64,000 nt of DNA from Psettodes erumei (taxonomy: Eukaryota; Chordata; Actinopteri; Pleuronectiformes; Psettodidae), in assembly GCA_016785225.1 (NCBI GenBank), contig JAFBJZ010000352.1, forward strand, positions 775,556-839,555. Reading direction: 5' to 3'. Every line of letters starts with the position of its first letter. Positions within the stretch are counted from its first letter, which is position 1. The notes beneath the pieces are model-generated. The model was given only the letters and a program-made list of their open reading frames with translations, was not told the origin of the DNA and searched no databases. Shown here piece by piece: positions 51,324 through 63,030 of this stretch. Position numbers and translations under genes: made by a program.

Positions 51324-52343
51324 ATGCAGGTTTAGGTGCACAGAGAATGAAAACACTGACAGGCTTCGCTGAGGGAATGGATGTGGTAATGAAAGGCTAG
51401 AGATGGGGAGCAGGGGCAGTGTGCACTCTTAGGGATTTAGCATTTTGCCAATGCATGGATATGTGGCTCATAGAGGTTTGATGGTTCAGCGCTGCCATCC
51501 GACAGGTGCAGTGAGAGCACCTCCATGTTCACCTTAGCCTAGATTCTCAAGCCGGCGCTACAGGAGGAGATAATGGTGTCCACAGGCAGACTCACAGATC
51601 CAGTAAAAATAAAAAAAATCTGCTTACCACATAAATTTAAAAGTTAGAATTTGTAGTTTGAAGTAGGAGCCAAAAACCTCTCGTAAAGGACTTTCCAGGT
51701 TTGCTAACATTATGTGCTCATGCAAAGACTAAAACACAAATGTGTGCTCATTGCCTGTACGTGGCAACCAGTGCTATAGTCAGATACTGAACTAAACATT
51801 GTAGGCAGTTGAATGATCATCATCTTCAAATCTTATTACATTTGATTACATTAGCAGTTCATGTATCTGATGCTTAAGCCCGCCTTCAGCGCACTCACTG
51901 CCTGACGTTACAACAACATTTTTACAACCTCTCTGCTGTCTAACAGCTGCAGGTGATGTTGTAAAATCACATGGCAAGGAGCCAGAGAGCTATTGTAAGT
52001 ACATGTGAAAATGGCTCTGGGCTCTTATCATTAAGTAATGCCAGCTTAATTAAGTCTGAGAAACACAGCTATTGATTTTTTTTCTGTTCAGGTATTAGAA
52101 TTTTGTGTTGGTGTCCAGATGAATGAGATTGTTTGATGTAGATCTCAGCTGATCTATGGCAAGAGATATGAAGATGAATAATGGAAATGAATACGTGCCA
52201 CATTATATTTTTTAATGGCTTTTTAATGGTCATGACCTACCAGTGAGAAATTATTTCCATTAGTCAAAATGAGTGAAATGAATTCCCCAATAATGAGGCT
52301 CATGTTTCGAGTTGAAAACACTACCCAGACTGACTCGTCTTAC

Positions 52344-52569
52344 CTTCTTTTCTGATGTTTGCAACCATTTCTCTGTGTTTTGAGGGCAGTTTTGCCAATA
52401 TATATCTTTTTCATATTTTTCTCTCTGCCTCGCCTCTCATGTGTGTATCGTTGTTGCCCCGGCTGCTGCTGCTGGCTGAATGTTGAAGCCAAGTTTGAGC
52501 GTAAACCAACAGTCAAAGCTCTAAGTCTTGCCTGGGGAGGCAGATAGGAGTTGGCTATCTGTGATGACC
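52344..52569 (-). other. Candidate upstream begain exon (226 nt)
   Basis: On the minus strand a strong 3' splice site (CTTTTCTCTGCTCTCTTGCCAG is the preceding region, 52570-52591) is followed by 226 nt and a strong donor (AAAAGAAG/GTAAGACG, 52343). The exon would end in phase 2, as the firm exon at 50697 requires, and is open through 74 codons in exactly that frame. The product would be Gln/Arg/Lys-rich (SQQQQPGQQRYTHERRGREK) with no similarity to mammalian BEGAIN that I recognise. It may be coding, or 5' UTR with an internal ATG giving MKKIYIGKTALKTQ. Confidence 0.4.
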
Positions 52570-52640
52570 CTGGCAAGAGAGCAGAGAAAAGCAGCTTTGA
52601 AGTCCAACTAATTTTGCAGCATGTTTAGGTCTGTAGACAA

Positions 52641-52657
52641 CCCCCCCCCCCCCCCCC
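52641..52657. repeat. C homopolymer (17 nt)
   Basis: Seventeen C followed by an A-run. Homopolymer length is likely uncertain in the assembly. Confidence 0.85.
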
Positions 52658-53813
52658 AAAAAAGTGATTTTGTATGCATTCATAAAATAAGCTAGTTTAG
52701 AGCACAGCTGGGGGATCAATTAGATAAATTCAGTAAACAAACTCAAATAGTATGTAGAACTTTGAATTATTACATCTGAGTTGAAGTTTGCACTTCCTAT
52801 TTGGAGATATTTTCCCTATAATTCAGAATACAAGCACATTTGAATGTAAATGTAGGAACATCAATAGTTCTATCCCTTAAGCCTGTCATTTCATCAATCA
52901 TTTACTTCTCTCTATTGTTGGGAACAATTGAATGCAGCCATGACAAACTGCACAACCTTATGGAATAGTGATTTACCAGCTGACCACAGGTCAGAGGTTA
53001 TTCCTCGACCATCAGTCTCATGATGAATAGTTGGGTTTCAATTTCCATCCTTAGCAATTGCTTCATGGGGCTGGGGCTTGAACTCAGGTCTCCACCATAC
53101 CAACATAATAACCTGCCACTGGCATTCATAAAATGCCTAAATAAACCTTTCTAGGTGTATGTCTCTCTTTATGCAGCTGTATTTGACTGCTGAGTGTTGT
53201 TGATGTAATTGCAAATGTTTGCTGAGATCCATTGTTTCAGGAATTACTGAACATTGTGAGTCATAAATCCACCACTGTTTTCATTGTAGACTAAATTATG
53301 TGTCATGCCATGCTAGCATAACTTGACAGGTGTAGTAACAGTGACAATGGTGGGGCAGCACTGAGTGAATGGTCAATTTACCTCTGCACATATCTCCCCT
53401 AAACATTACAGACTATAAGTGGAGAGTAAACATTTCAATAAGTCCACGTTTGACTTTTAAAAACCCACTACGTCCTGTCCTTAAGAGCCCAGTAAGCATG
53501 AATACATAATTACAGACAGGGGTTGCCAGCAGCATAACTTTTATCAGTCCCAACAGAGTGGCAGCGTAGCAGTTCAACAACAAATGGAAATAAATGTTTT
53601 GGCTGCCTGCTGCCATTTCTAATGCCACCATTACTTATTATTTTTAATCTCTCTTCAACACTGGCTCAGGAAACAATGGCAGGTTCTGGAAATGCAGTTG
53701 GTTGCTATAGCCATTTTCTTATCTGCAAGTCACAGAGGGGAGGAGAGAGAGAAAGAAGACTGAAATTGAATTGGTGAGGAAGTGCAGTTGTATAGAATCC
53801 CCCTCACATGCAG

Positions 53814-53838
53814 CCCCCCCCCCCCACACACACACACA
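53814..53838. repeat. C-run followed by (CA)n
   Basis: A C-run at 53814-53825 grades into about seven CA units, in the begain 5' intron. Confidence 0.85.
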
Positions 53839-54299
53839 CCTCCCTGCAGTGCATATGAAGTACTGTACCCTCAATATATCGTAACACTTCCTCCAAGGGG
53901 ATGAACAGCAGATCTTAGTGCCTCAGGTGTTGTTTGGCAAGGCAAACACAATCCACACAAATCTTAAAGTCCTCAGAGAACCAGGCTCGCTGGTGTTCCT
54001 ACACTGCCAGAGCAAAAGATATGCAAATCAAGCACAATTTCCTCTCTTCAGAGTTCCCGCATCAATCTATAGTCTGGATGGAAATAGGAGTAATCCACCT
54101 GAAATACTTGCCCCAGTTGTTACAACTTGTCGTAATGATCAGACAATGCACACGACGGGGGGTACAACAAATGGTTGTTGAAATGGTGCAGACTGCAGCA
54201 TACAGGCAGTTTCCACTACCACCCCTATAATTTCTCTCCTTCATGATAATGGCTCTCATAGCAAGTGACTCCAGTTTAATTCAGAAAAAATAGCAAAAC

Positions 54300-56860
54300 C
54301 TACAAAGGTCACCACCAGCCAGCATTCATCTTAAATCTCCAACGAGGAGCCCTTCTGGCTCCTGCAGGCTGATTTACAAGTTAGGAACCACGGGAAGTGA
54401 CCGAGGAAGAGCTAAAGCCTGCCAGATATACTATTCACAGTCATCAAATGAGGGCATTAAACTTTAATGGCCTCAGTGCCACCCCTGCTGAAGTTTTCTA
54501 TTAAGTGAACAGCACACAGAGGCACAAGCACCAGATCTATTGTAAACAATAAACCTTCATGTTACAGCTTAGAGACTTGGTTTGGCCATCATTTTGATGA
54601 ATCAGGATGACGCTATACTAAGCAAACCAATTGCTGAGATTTTTTTTAGCAGTGAATATCACTGTCAAGAAATCTAATGAGGCAGAAGACAAGAGAGGTC
54701 AGACAATCAAACAGGCTGTCTAGATTATCTAAACCTCTTTCAACAAGTCATCCAAGTCAATTCTACACTTGTTTGCTTATTTGTTGAGAGTTATGAAAAA
54801 ATAGCAGTGGTCATGTCTGTACAGAATCTACAGTTGTTATATTACTAAACTAGCAGATTGTATAAATTGTCTGACCATTTTCTTGCCCTGCTACTTATTT
54901 ATTAGTAATGTTGCTGAATTCCCAGACCTTACAGTGATTACAGTGCTAATGTTAGCAAAGGAATGGTGACCAAAACTGCACAAATGAACTCAGAACTAGC
55001 CTTCAGTTGCTCATCTGATGCCAAAAAGAAACCAAACATTAGCAGAAGTGGTAATAATTAGTGATGTTGTTTTAAGATTTTAAGATTAAGATTGTACCAC
55101 AAGTGGGTGAAGCTTTGCCTGAGAGCCATGTGTTGTGTATTCCCTCAAAAGAAGGACTCCATAAATACAAAGTCTGTTGTGCATGATCCACTGCCAGCAG
55201 CTAAAAAATGGCTCTGTGGATTAATTCACCAGAGCTGGTGATGATGATGATGACTAGTCAAAACAGTTTTCCTGCCTGAAGAAAAGAACTGCAACTAAGG
55301 AGGGAAGCCAATGCAGTTTACCTCTCCCTTCAATTTCTATCTACATATAAAAAAAAACCCTCAATATGTGGTTTACATGGTTAGAAGGAAGAACTAATTG
55401 GCCTTGAAACTAATAAAACACATTCAAACTTCTAACAATGCCTGAAGTATCAGTATGACTGGAGCCACTAAAACCCAAGATTGAACTGAACAACTAAAAA
55501 CTGATAATCTGCACTGATCGACTGTGACTGTGCTGTGATATAAGTCAGGAACCTGATGCATAGCAGTAGGAGTAACAGACTTGACTGTGCTGTACAGGTC
55601 AGGGCTGAACAGCCAGTCTGTTTGAATTCACTGCTTTTTTTTAAACCACAATGCTGTTTTCCAACAAAAAAGCTCCTGAGGATAAATTAACTGATAATGA
55701 ATAGGTTCCCCTGCCATGCTATGACTCATTAAACTACCTCCACTTCCTTCATGTATCCTTGGCCCTTTAAACAGCACGTCAGTCATAGCATTGAAGTTTT
55801 ATTTGAGTGAGTAGGAATGTGTGTCTGTGTGCTTGTGTATGCTGTGTGTGTGCGTGTGTGTGCATGCTGTATGTGTGTGCACGTGTGCCTGTAAGAAGCT
55901 TCAGAGGAAACAGCAAGCGTTCAATCAATTTTGACAATTTGTAGGCAGATCTCACACTATTCCTGATCAGTTCAGATCACATCAGGGAGTCACTACAGGG
56001 GATCTTTCTCACATCACGCTGTGGTGTACGCGTGTTGTGCATTTCAGGGCTGGTATGTTGCAGTCTCTGCGCTTTGGTGTATTTGTGGCTATTTCTTTAG
56101 TATGACAGGAGTTTCTTTTACCAGTAAGACAAACCCCCGTTTAGTATATTGATTTCTCCAGTTGATGTTCTCCTGTAAGTAAGTAAATGCCACCTCACAA
56201 AGCTGAAAGCATGATATAAAATCCATCTTGCCATGATGAAAGAACTTCATGTTACAATCTATGTATATAACATTGTGTTGTGAAGAGATTTTTTCGGTTT
56301 TGTCTAAGTTTCTTGATGTGTACATGATGAAAAGATGTTCAATTGCTCAGGTTTGACAATACAATGCCTTTCACATTAATGAGGTCAAAAGAACTCATAA
56401 TTCCAAAGAAATGTATTTTCTTATCAAGAAAAATAACTCCAGTCCATGTACATTTCATGGCTTCTTTATCCATGGGCACAATTGTGAGATAATTTTAACA
56501 TTTCAAAATTTTGACCCTTTTTAAAAGCTTCCTGGTAGTAAAAATAAAGGTAACATTACAAGCCTGGCAGTTGATGCTTTATACTAATGTAGTATATGTA
56601 CTGACAGTATGTCTTCTCTGTCTGATCTGATGCCTTAAATAAGTGGACAATATTATGGTTCCAGAGCTACACAGTGCCGCAGGCCAGCAGTTCATTGTGC
56701 CCAGACAGAGAAAAGAAAGAGGCAGTGTAAGCAAAGATGATTCACACAATTTATATGTTTGCGTGTTAAGACCACATACTGAGTTAAGATTTGTCAATTT
56801 ACCCATTGTCAAAATCCTTTGAAAGGGAAGGAGTTCAGTCCTCGCTGAGGTTGCCATGAC
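54300..56860 (-). other. Part of the begain 5' intron, nothing recognised
   Basis: Mixed, AT-rich intron sequence. A short (ATG)n lies near 55237-55252 and a TG-rich, interrupted dinucleotide region near 55817-55890. No exon, RNA gene or known repeat is recognised. Confidence 0.35.
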
Positions 56861-56878
56861 AACACAGTCGTGACATAC

Positions 56879-56926
56879 CTGTGCTCCCAGCCTGGCAGCG
56901 GACCAGAAGTGATCTTGCCTTGCAGG
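56879..56926 (-). other. Possible 48-nt cassette exon in the begain 5' intron
   Basis: Minus strand: acceptor TATCTTAACAG, 48 nt, donor GAGCACAG/GTATGTCACG. The length is a multiple of three. It is open in the phase that would link the candidate exons at 61722 and 52569. Support is only splice-site quality and phase. Confidence 0.2.
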
Positions 56927-57129
56927 CTGTTAAGATACAACACTGTATAGAGAAACAGCTGTTTTAATGCTCTGTAAAGCAAATGCTCCTGCTGACACAC
57001 AATTTAAATTAATGTATTTAATACATTTAAAGGTATTTCTATGCTTCATTCTTCATATAGGGAATTGTATTGTGGTATGGCACAGAAAATCATAAAGGCA
57101 TTATTCTTGGTTTTCAGTCTAAGTTGCAC

Positions 57130-57245
57130 TCTGGTTTGTGCTATTTAGCAGATGTTAACATGTTAGCACACTAAACTAAGATGATGAACAAGATAAGTAT
57201 TATACCTGCTAACATCTGATGTTAGCATTGTCACTGTGTTCAACA
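57130..57245 (+). repeat. Diverged teleost interspersed repeat ('CTAAACTAAGATGATGAACA' type)
   Basis: GCAGATGTTAACATGTTAGC, ACACTAAACTAAGATGATGA, ACAAGATAAG, TATTATACCTGCTAACATC and TGATGTTAGCATTGTCACTG reproduce the order of a fish repeat I remember (CTAAGATGGTGAACATGG, ATTATACCTGCTAAACATC, GTTAGCATTGTCATTGTGAG). Old copy, non-coding. Confidence 0.5.
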
Positions 57246-57249
57246 TTGG

Positions 57250-60200
57250 TGGAGATCCTCTCAGTTTCTGTTCATTCTGTTTTTTACTGTTTTTAGCTGC
57301 AGTTAAATTATTCACATTTCACTGTGGCTAGATATTTAATCAGTGCATGCTGTGCGTATGTATACTTAGTGGTTAAATATTTTACCTTTCAATAGTTTAC
57401 TCACGTTGCCTTGATGGTGCACACTGATTGTTATGTCTAAGAGACCAGTGCACATAATGATTAGATGTAACTCTTCAGGAGATGCAATTATGTTAATCCT
57501 TAGAACCTATTTAATAGAACTCTTGTTTATGCCACATTTGTGACCACTCTTTTCATTTAATTAGTGATAGACCTACCATCACCATCATTTGGGAGGTAGA
57601 GTACTAACATTCATTGAACTGTATTCATCAAACTCTACCTATTCATTGAAGTAACTATTGCATTTGTATGACAATTCATTTGTTTGTTGCTTAGATATAA
57701 AACATACCAATATCAAGCATCCTGTTCAATTGCTCAATATGTGTGCACTGTGGGAATTAATAAAATACTTAAATTGCAGCAAAAGTGGTCTCCTTGCCTT
57801 CTTACTGACGTACCCATCGTGGTTTCCTTTCTTCTAATACATTTCTTTTAGCTTTGCTTTAATTTCCACTCCTTTTGGCTACTAAACAATGGATTTTTAG
57901 AGCTTTTTTGGTTGAAAACAGCTGCCTTCTTCAGCCAAAAACAAGGCTACACCAAAACAGTAGTCTCAAATATTGATTATAGTAGCTTTAAGAAGATGCA
58001 GCCTGTACTTGTTATTTTTTATTTGTATTTGTTAATTGCAGACACAATGCATTTGCCGACATTGTTAATGATCACAAAAATGCTATTAAATGAGATTACA
58101 TTCTCAGTGACTGGGTTTAATAAGAAAATCCCAAACAGCAAATCAACCCACATCACACTTTTTTCCTCACATAAAACCTCTATGAAAACAATTAACTAAA
58201 TGCATCCATCCCTAACTTTATAGATAATGAAAGGAACAAGTGACTGCTTCTTCCACAGAGATCAAAATTAACCAAATTCTATGTGACCTCAGAGCAGTTT
58301 ATATAATATCAAGAGCACAGTATGTGTTGTACAGTAGCTCAGCTCACCACTGCAGACCACAACGTGGTTCATCTTCAACTCTTTTCTCTATATCATCAGA
58401 GCCACAGGCTTGACATCTTGAAAATCCATCACGCATTGCACTGTAGGAGGGGACTAGGGGTTGGTGAGGTTATGCACATGTAGGAGTTGAATATGTGGCA
58501 GCATGCATGGCCCTTAAAGGGTTCAATGAAGTAACACAACAGAAACTGTATCAACAAATTATTATTGCCCTACCAGATGCGGTCTTTGAACCATGGCACT
58601 GAACAAGAGACATTGGGACTGAAGCTAATGCATTAATGAGCTGCATGTACAATGGAAAAAAGTAATCAGAGCTTAATAGTTATTTTCTCATTTCATACAG
58701 TATGTGACATTAAAATGCCACACATCCTTCTTCTGACATAGACTACATTGACTTTGTCTGTATACGACTCCTGAGGTCTAGTGTGCGTGTGTTCCAGAGG
58801 CTTATGTTGCTCAGCTGACCCTGTCATGTTGGCTTTGACGGAGCCGAATAAATGCTGTGTGTCTCCAGTCATCCAGTGAGCGATGAGAGTGGTGAGGTGG
58901 TGAAATCAAAAGGGGAGGGGTCTTAAGACTTGTAATTCACAGGGGTCTGAATCAAAGAATACAGATACATGTGCACAAGAAAACAAAGCCAACCCCTTGA
59001 GTATGCTCCAAGGCAGATCTCATCAGCTAACTCCGGATACTACAGTAGTCCGCCCTCACAAATGGCTCCTGCATAAATCTCAGATTTAACCCTCTAGGAA
59101 ATAATTAGACACAAGACTAAGGGGAGGTGGAAAACTGCTCCAGGCTAACCTGAAGGGTGCTTACATATCTCATCTGCTTTTGGATGCTACATGCCTAGCT
59201 TTGAGAAAGATGAGAGATGAACAAACAAAGGCTCTTTAGGCGTGTCCTCAAAGTCTGATTGGAGCAGAGCGGGCTAGTGACATCTCCCAGGGGCTGATGC
59301 TGGAGGCAAAGCAGATCATGGGTAGATTCAGCTGATATAGCTAAGGTGAAATGAGTCCTAATTAAAAGTCACAGGAAGTCAAGGGAAGCCAATATAACTT
59401 TTTTACCCATCTTCTTTTTTATTTAAATCATATTGGCTGTTTATAATCCTTTAATCACTTTTCTTTCCTTGGTTTATCTAAAACTAATGCCAGCAGCTGT
59501 GATGTAATTTTGTTTTCTCCTCTGTACGTACTCTTCAACAGCTGACACTTGGAGTAGTAGAAACTCATTTTTAAACAAATTTCATGTATGACAGTGACAA
59601 TATTTTCCTTGTTTACAGAGAAAGTTGATGTATATGTAGATGATGATAGTGTTTTACCCACTTTTTAGTGTCCTTGTACATAACACACTCCTTTGAGCAC
59701 CATCCTTTCAGCTTTCAATTTTAATTTGATGGTGATATTTGTATTGTCGTCTTTGGAAAGTTCACCATCTCCTCTGTGTGACTGTGCACAGGCTCAGAAA
59801 ATTAAATAAACTTAAAAGAAGATGGAGAAGAATATCAGTTGAACCACAGCAGTCTGCCAAACATAAAACTTTGAAGCAGAAATTTAACACAGGATGGAAA
59901 ATTATCTAATTTAATCAAAAACTTCTAAATTTAATTAAAATACGCCATTGTCTTAATGCACTTCTTACCTGCTGCTGGTCATATTCATACTGTATGTGAA
60001 GACAGTGAGTTTGAAATGTTTTCCCAGTGCACAATAATTACAGTTTTGCTGCCATTGATCTAATTCAGATTTACAAGTGAAGATCACAACAACCCTCAGT
60101 GATAAGCTTGGGCTGATTATCTATGACAAGTATTATTTCAGGAAACTGAAGATGAGCAGTGCATGCTGGGCTGCTAGGGGTTGGTGTAGCTGATGATTTG

Positions 60201-61720
60201 TATGGACAGCCTTCAGCATTAATCTCAACTCTATTAGCTCATCTTTGGTCAATTAACAGTTGACACTTTAATGTGATTTGCTATATTCTCTTAAATCAGA
60301 CCGAAAGGGAGCAGGCTGAAGCCAAAGCCTATTATGCCTATTCCGTTTTAATCTTACTACGACACAACATAAATTAAGTAAGTAAATTACAAGCAAACAT
60401 AACTCAAAATGCTGAAAGGGTTAGTGCACGTTGTCTTTTCTTTTTCTTTTTCTTTCCCCACCAGATTAATTAGAACTCTTTCCAGTGTACAGGAAGTTTG
60501 AAACTCACTTCAAAAACCCAAAGTTTCCCTGTGGATGGTAGCGTATCCAAAGTGCTGTTTGCTTTAATTATATAATAGGAAGTGGGGACCATCTCCAAAA
60601 TCAATGTTTCCTCACTTGCAGGGGGTTAAGACTGGAAATGAAAGCAATTAACTTCTAGATGTTCTGATCATGTTATGCTGACAAGGAGGTTATAAAGCCA
60701 CCCAAATGCACCATATGGAAGAAGACATCATGATGTGCTGAATTATATAGTGATCGTGTCTTTTGTCCACTCATCAAGTAAAAGGGGACATTATGGATCC
60801 CTTTCTTTCTCTCTTAATCTGTACGAGGTGTGGAGTTTGGTCTAATAACAACAACTTTCTCACCTCATATATGCTTGTTCAGCCATATTTGCCTCTCTGT
60901 AGTATCATGTTGCCCAGTGAATGAATATGAGAGTTAATTGATGGCTGTGAAAACATTTAGCACAGCATTATTCTCGCACCAATAAAATCCAAATGGCAGC
61001 TAAGTTAACTGAGACAAAAAACAAAACAACCCCCCCAAAAAAAACCCAAAAAACAGAACAAAGGAAAAAACAAAACAAAACCAGTAAATGCAGAATTGAT
61101 TCAACTTAAATCAGTCATCAGCTACCTCCGTTCCTTTGCTGCAGAGATTACAGTGACAGTGAAAGCTTCAGTTTACTCGCACACGTTGCACAACATGTAT
61201 TCATATTCTCCAGACACACTGCACTGTTGAATGCAAAACTGTCTTTCCCAACCCTCTCAGACTATGCAACACATGGACAAATCAGCACAGCAGCTACAAA
61301 AAGAGCAGTCACAACAATCGTTATTTTTCACAAGTGAGGCAAAGCAACACACTTAACACAGAGCAGCTAATAAGACCAGGCATGCACCTCTCCTCTCCCT
61401 TGCCTTACCGTTTATATGCTTTTCGCCTCATTTTCAGTAGATAAGATCACAATATTCATGTGCCTGTGCTTCTCCTCACAGCAGCATGCATTTAGAAAAA
61501 GCCTCCTCTAATTCTGACTGGAGACAAGCTGGTAGGCAGATGGAGAGAGAGAAAGTGAGAGAGGGAGCTGAGAATTGAATGGAGCAGGAGGAGGTGTATG
61601 GGAAGAGGAGGGGTTATGGGAGTGATAGAGAGAGGAAGGGGAAGAGGAAGAAGAAAAATAGGGAGAGGTGTGGTGGTGGTGTCACAGCCACGGAGGAGAA
61701 GCAAAAGTGAAAGTGGCTAA
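57250..61720 (-). other. Distal part of the begain 5' intron
   Basis: No exon is convincing. The stretch contains a polypyrimidine tract near 60434-60462 and an A/C-rich low-complexity block near 61012-61080. Purine-rich sequence at 61530-61680 (GGAGGAGG, GAAGAGGAAGAAG) precedes the candidate begain exon. Confidence 0.4.
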
Positions 61721-61721
61721 C

Positions 61722-61753
61722 CTCCTGTCATGCTGCATCTCTCCATCAGATTC
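61722..61753 (-). other. Candidate 5' coding exon of begain (32 nt)
   Basis: Minus strand: acceptor CGACCAG, 32 nt, donor GACAGGAG/GTTAGC. Two start codons fit: ATG at 61746 ends in phase 1 and fits the 226-nt exon at 52569; ATG at 61738 ends in phase 2 and fits the firm exon at 50697 directly (MQHDRS-SFHDHKDDLRKRL). Both give an open frame. The exon is short, so the evidence is weak, and it could also be 5' UTR. Confidence 0.35.
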
Positions 61754-63030
61754 CTGGTCGGGAGAGAAGAAGAAGAGATGGTGAAATGATGATATTTATT
61801 CATCAAGCACATTTATCTGATGCCGCAGCTGCCATTGCACACCATGGAGTGCCTCTTATCTGGTGTTTAACGAGCTCTCCGAGCAGCTATGTCTTGGCAA
61901 ACAAATATATCCATTATTTCTCACTCTCAGCACACATACTATATCAGTATTGAGAGCATTAAGTAAAAGTGAAGGGAGGAGGGAGAGAGAGAGAGAGACA
62001 GAGAGAGAAATGACAGATTAGCAGTGCTGAAGGAAAAATGCTGTGTGCTGCAGAAAGGGAGAGAAAGTGCCCAAGGCAGAAAGACAGACTTACATACTGT
62101 AGTTGTTAAAAGAAGAGGAGATGAATGATAGAACATGGAAAGTTACTGAAGGAAAAGAAGGAGGCAAACAAAAGTAAAATGCTTGAAAGTCAATTTAAAA
62201 GAATAGTTCCAACTTTATGGTAACTATGAAGCTACCACCAGCAGCTGGTTGACTTGAGAGGTTGCAAAAGCTTGCAAATTGACATATTTGTTTAGTCCAT
62301 ACAAAGACTTAAGTGCAAATATTGACAAATGAGAGAAAAGGTTCATGTTTGCATACATTTGCGTAACACATGCATTATGCATAATGTGGATTTCCAAAGA
62401 GCATTTACAGTTTTACATTTTCACTTAAGCCTAATTCTTTGGTGCAGAATATATTACTCAGTGCAGTCCCTGGAGTCCACAGTTAACATGACAGCATATA
62501 TATGTGTAGCAAAACTAAAAAAATAATCTCTTGTATTTACATTTATGATAATGAACAATACTGAGGTCACCATGTCAGAAACTTTTTTTGTTTATGTGTG
62601 TGCTGCAGGAGGATGGTTAATGTCTGTGTGCAGATTTTTTGTGTTCTCCATATGGTTCGAGCTTGGTTCATAATTTATAGTTGAGAATTTAGCGAGGTAT
62701 AATGAATGCCCATGGTTTGTGTGAATGCCACTGGTACACAACTTCAACTGCTGTTTGAGAGAGTTAAGTGCATGTGTGTTTGTGGGCACTTGTTTGTATG
62801 CTATGCTTCACGATGTTGTATGGTTGTACGGGTGCTACTAACAGTGCAAGGGATACAGCAGGATGAGTCATACAGCTACTGAATGAGACAACACTCAGTA
62901 ATCCCTTCTGTCCATCCCTCCATCCTAACATCTCTCTGTGTGGGGAGGGCAAGCCAAGAGAGAGGGTGGTGGAGGAGGAGATGGAGCGGGTTGGTATTAC
63001 TGGAAGGTATCGCTGAATGATAATCTGCAG
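61754..63030. other. Region upstream of the begain candidate exon
   Basis: It contains a purine-rich (AG)n tract at 61982-62008 and otherwise unremarkable sequence. No gene is recognised. Confidence 0.4.
61982..62008. repeat. (AG)n microsatellite
   Basis: GA-rich repeat with single interruptions. Confidence 0.85.
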
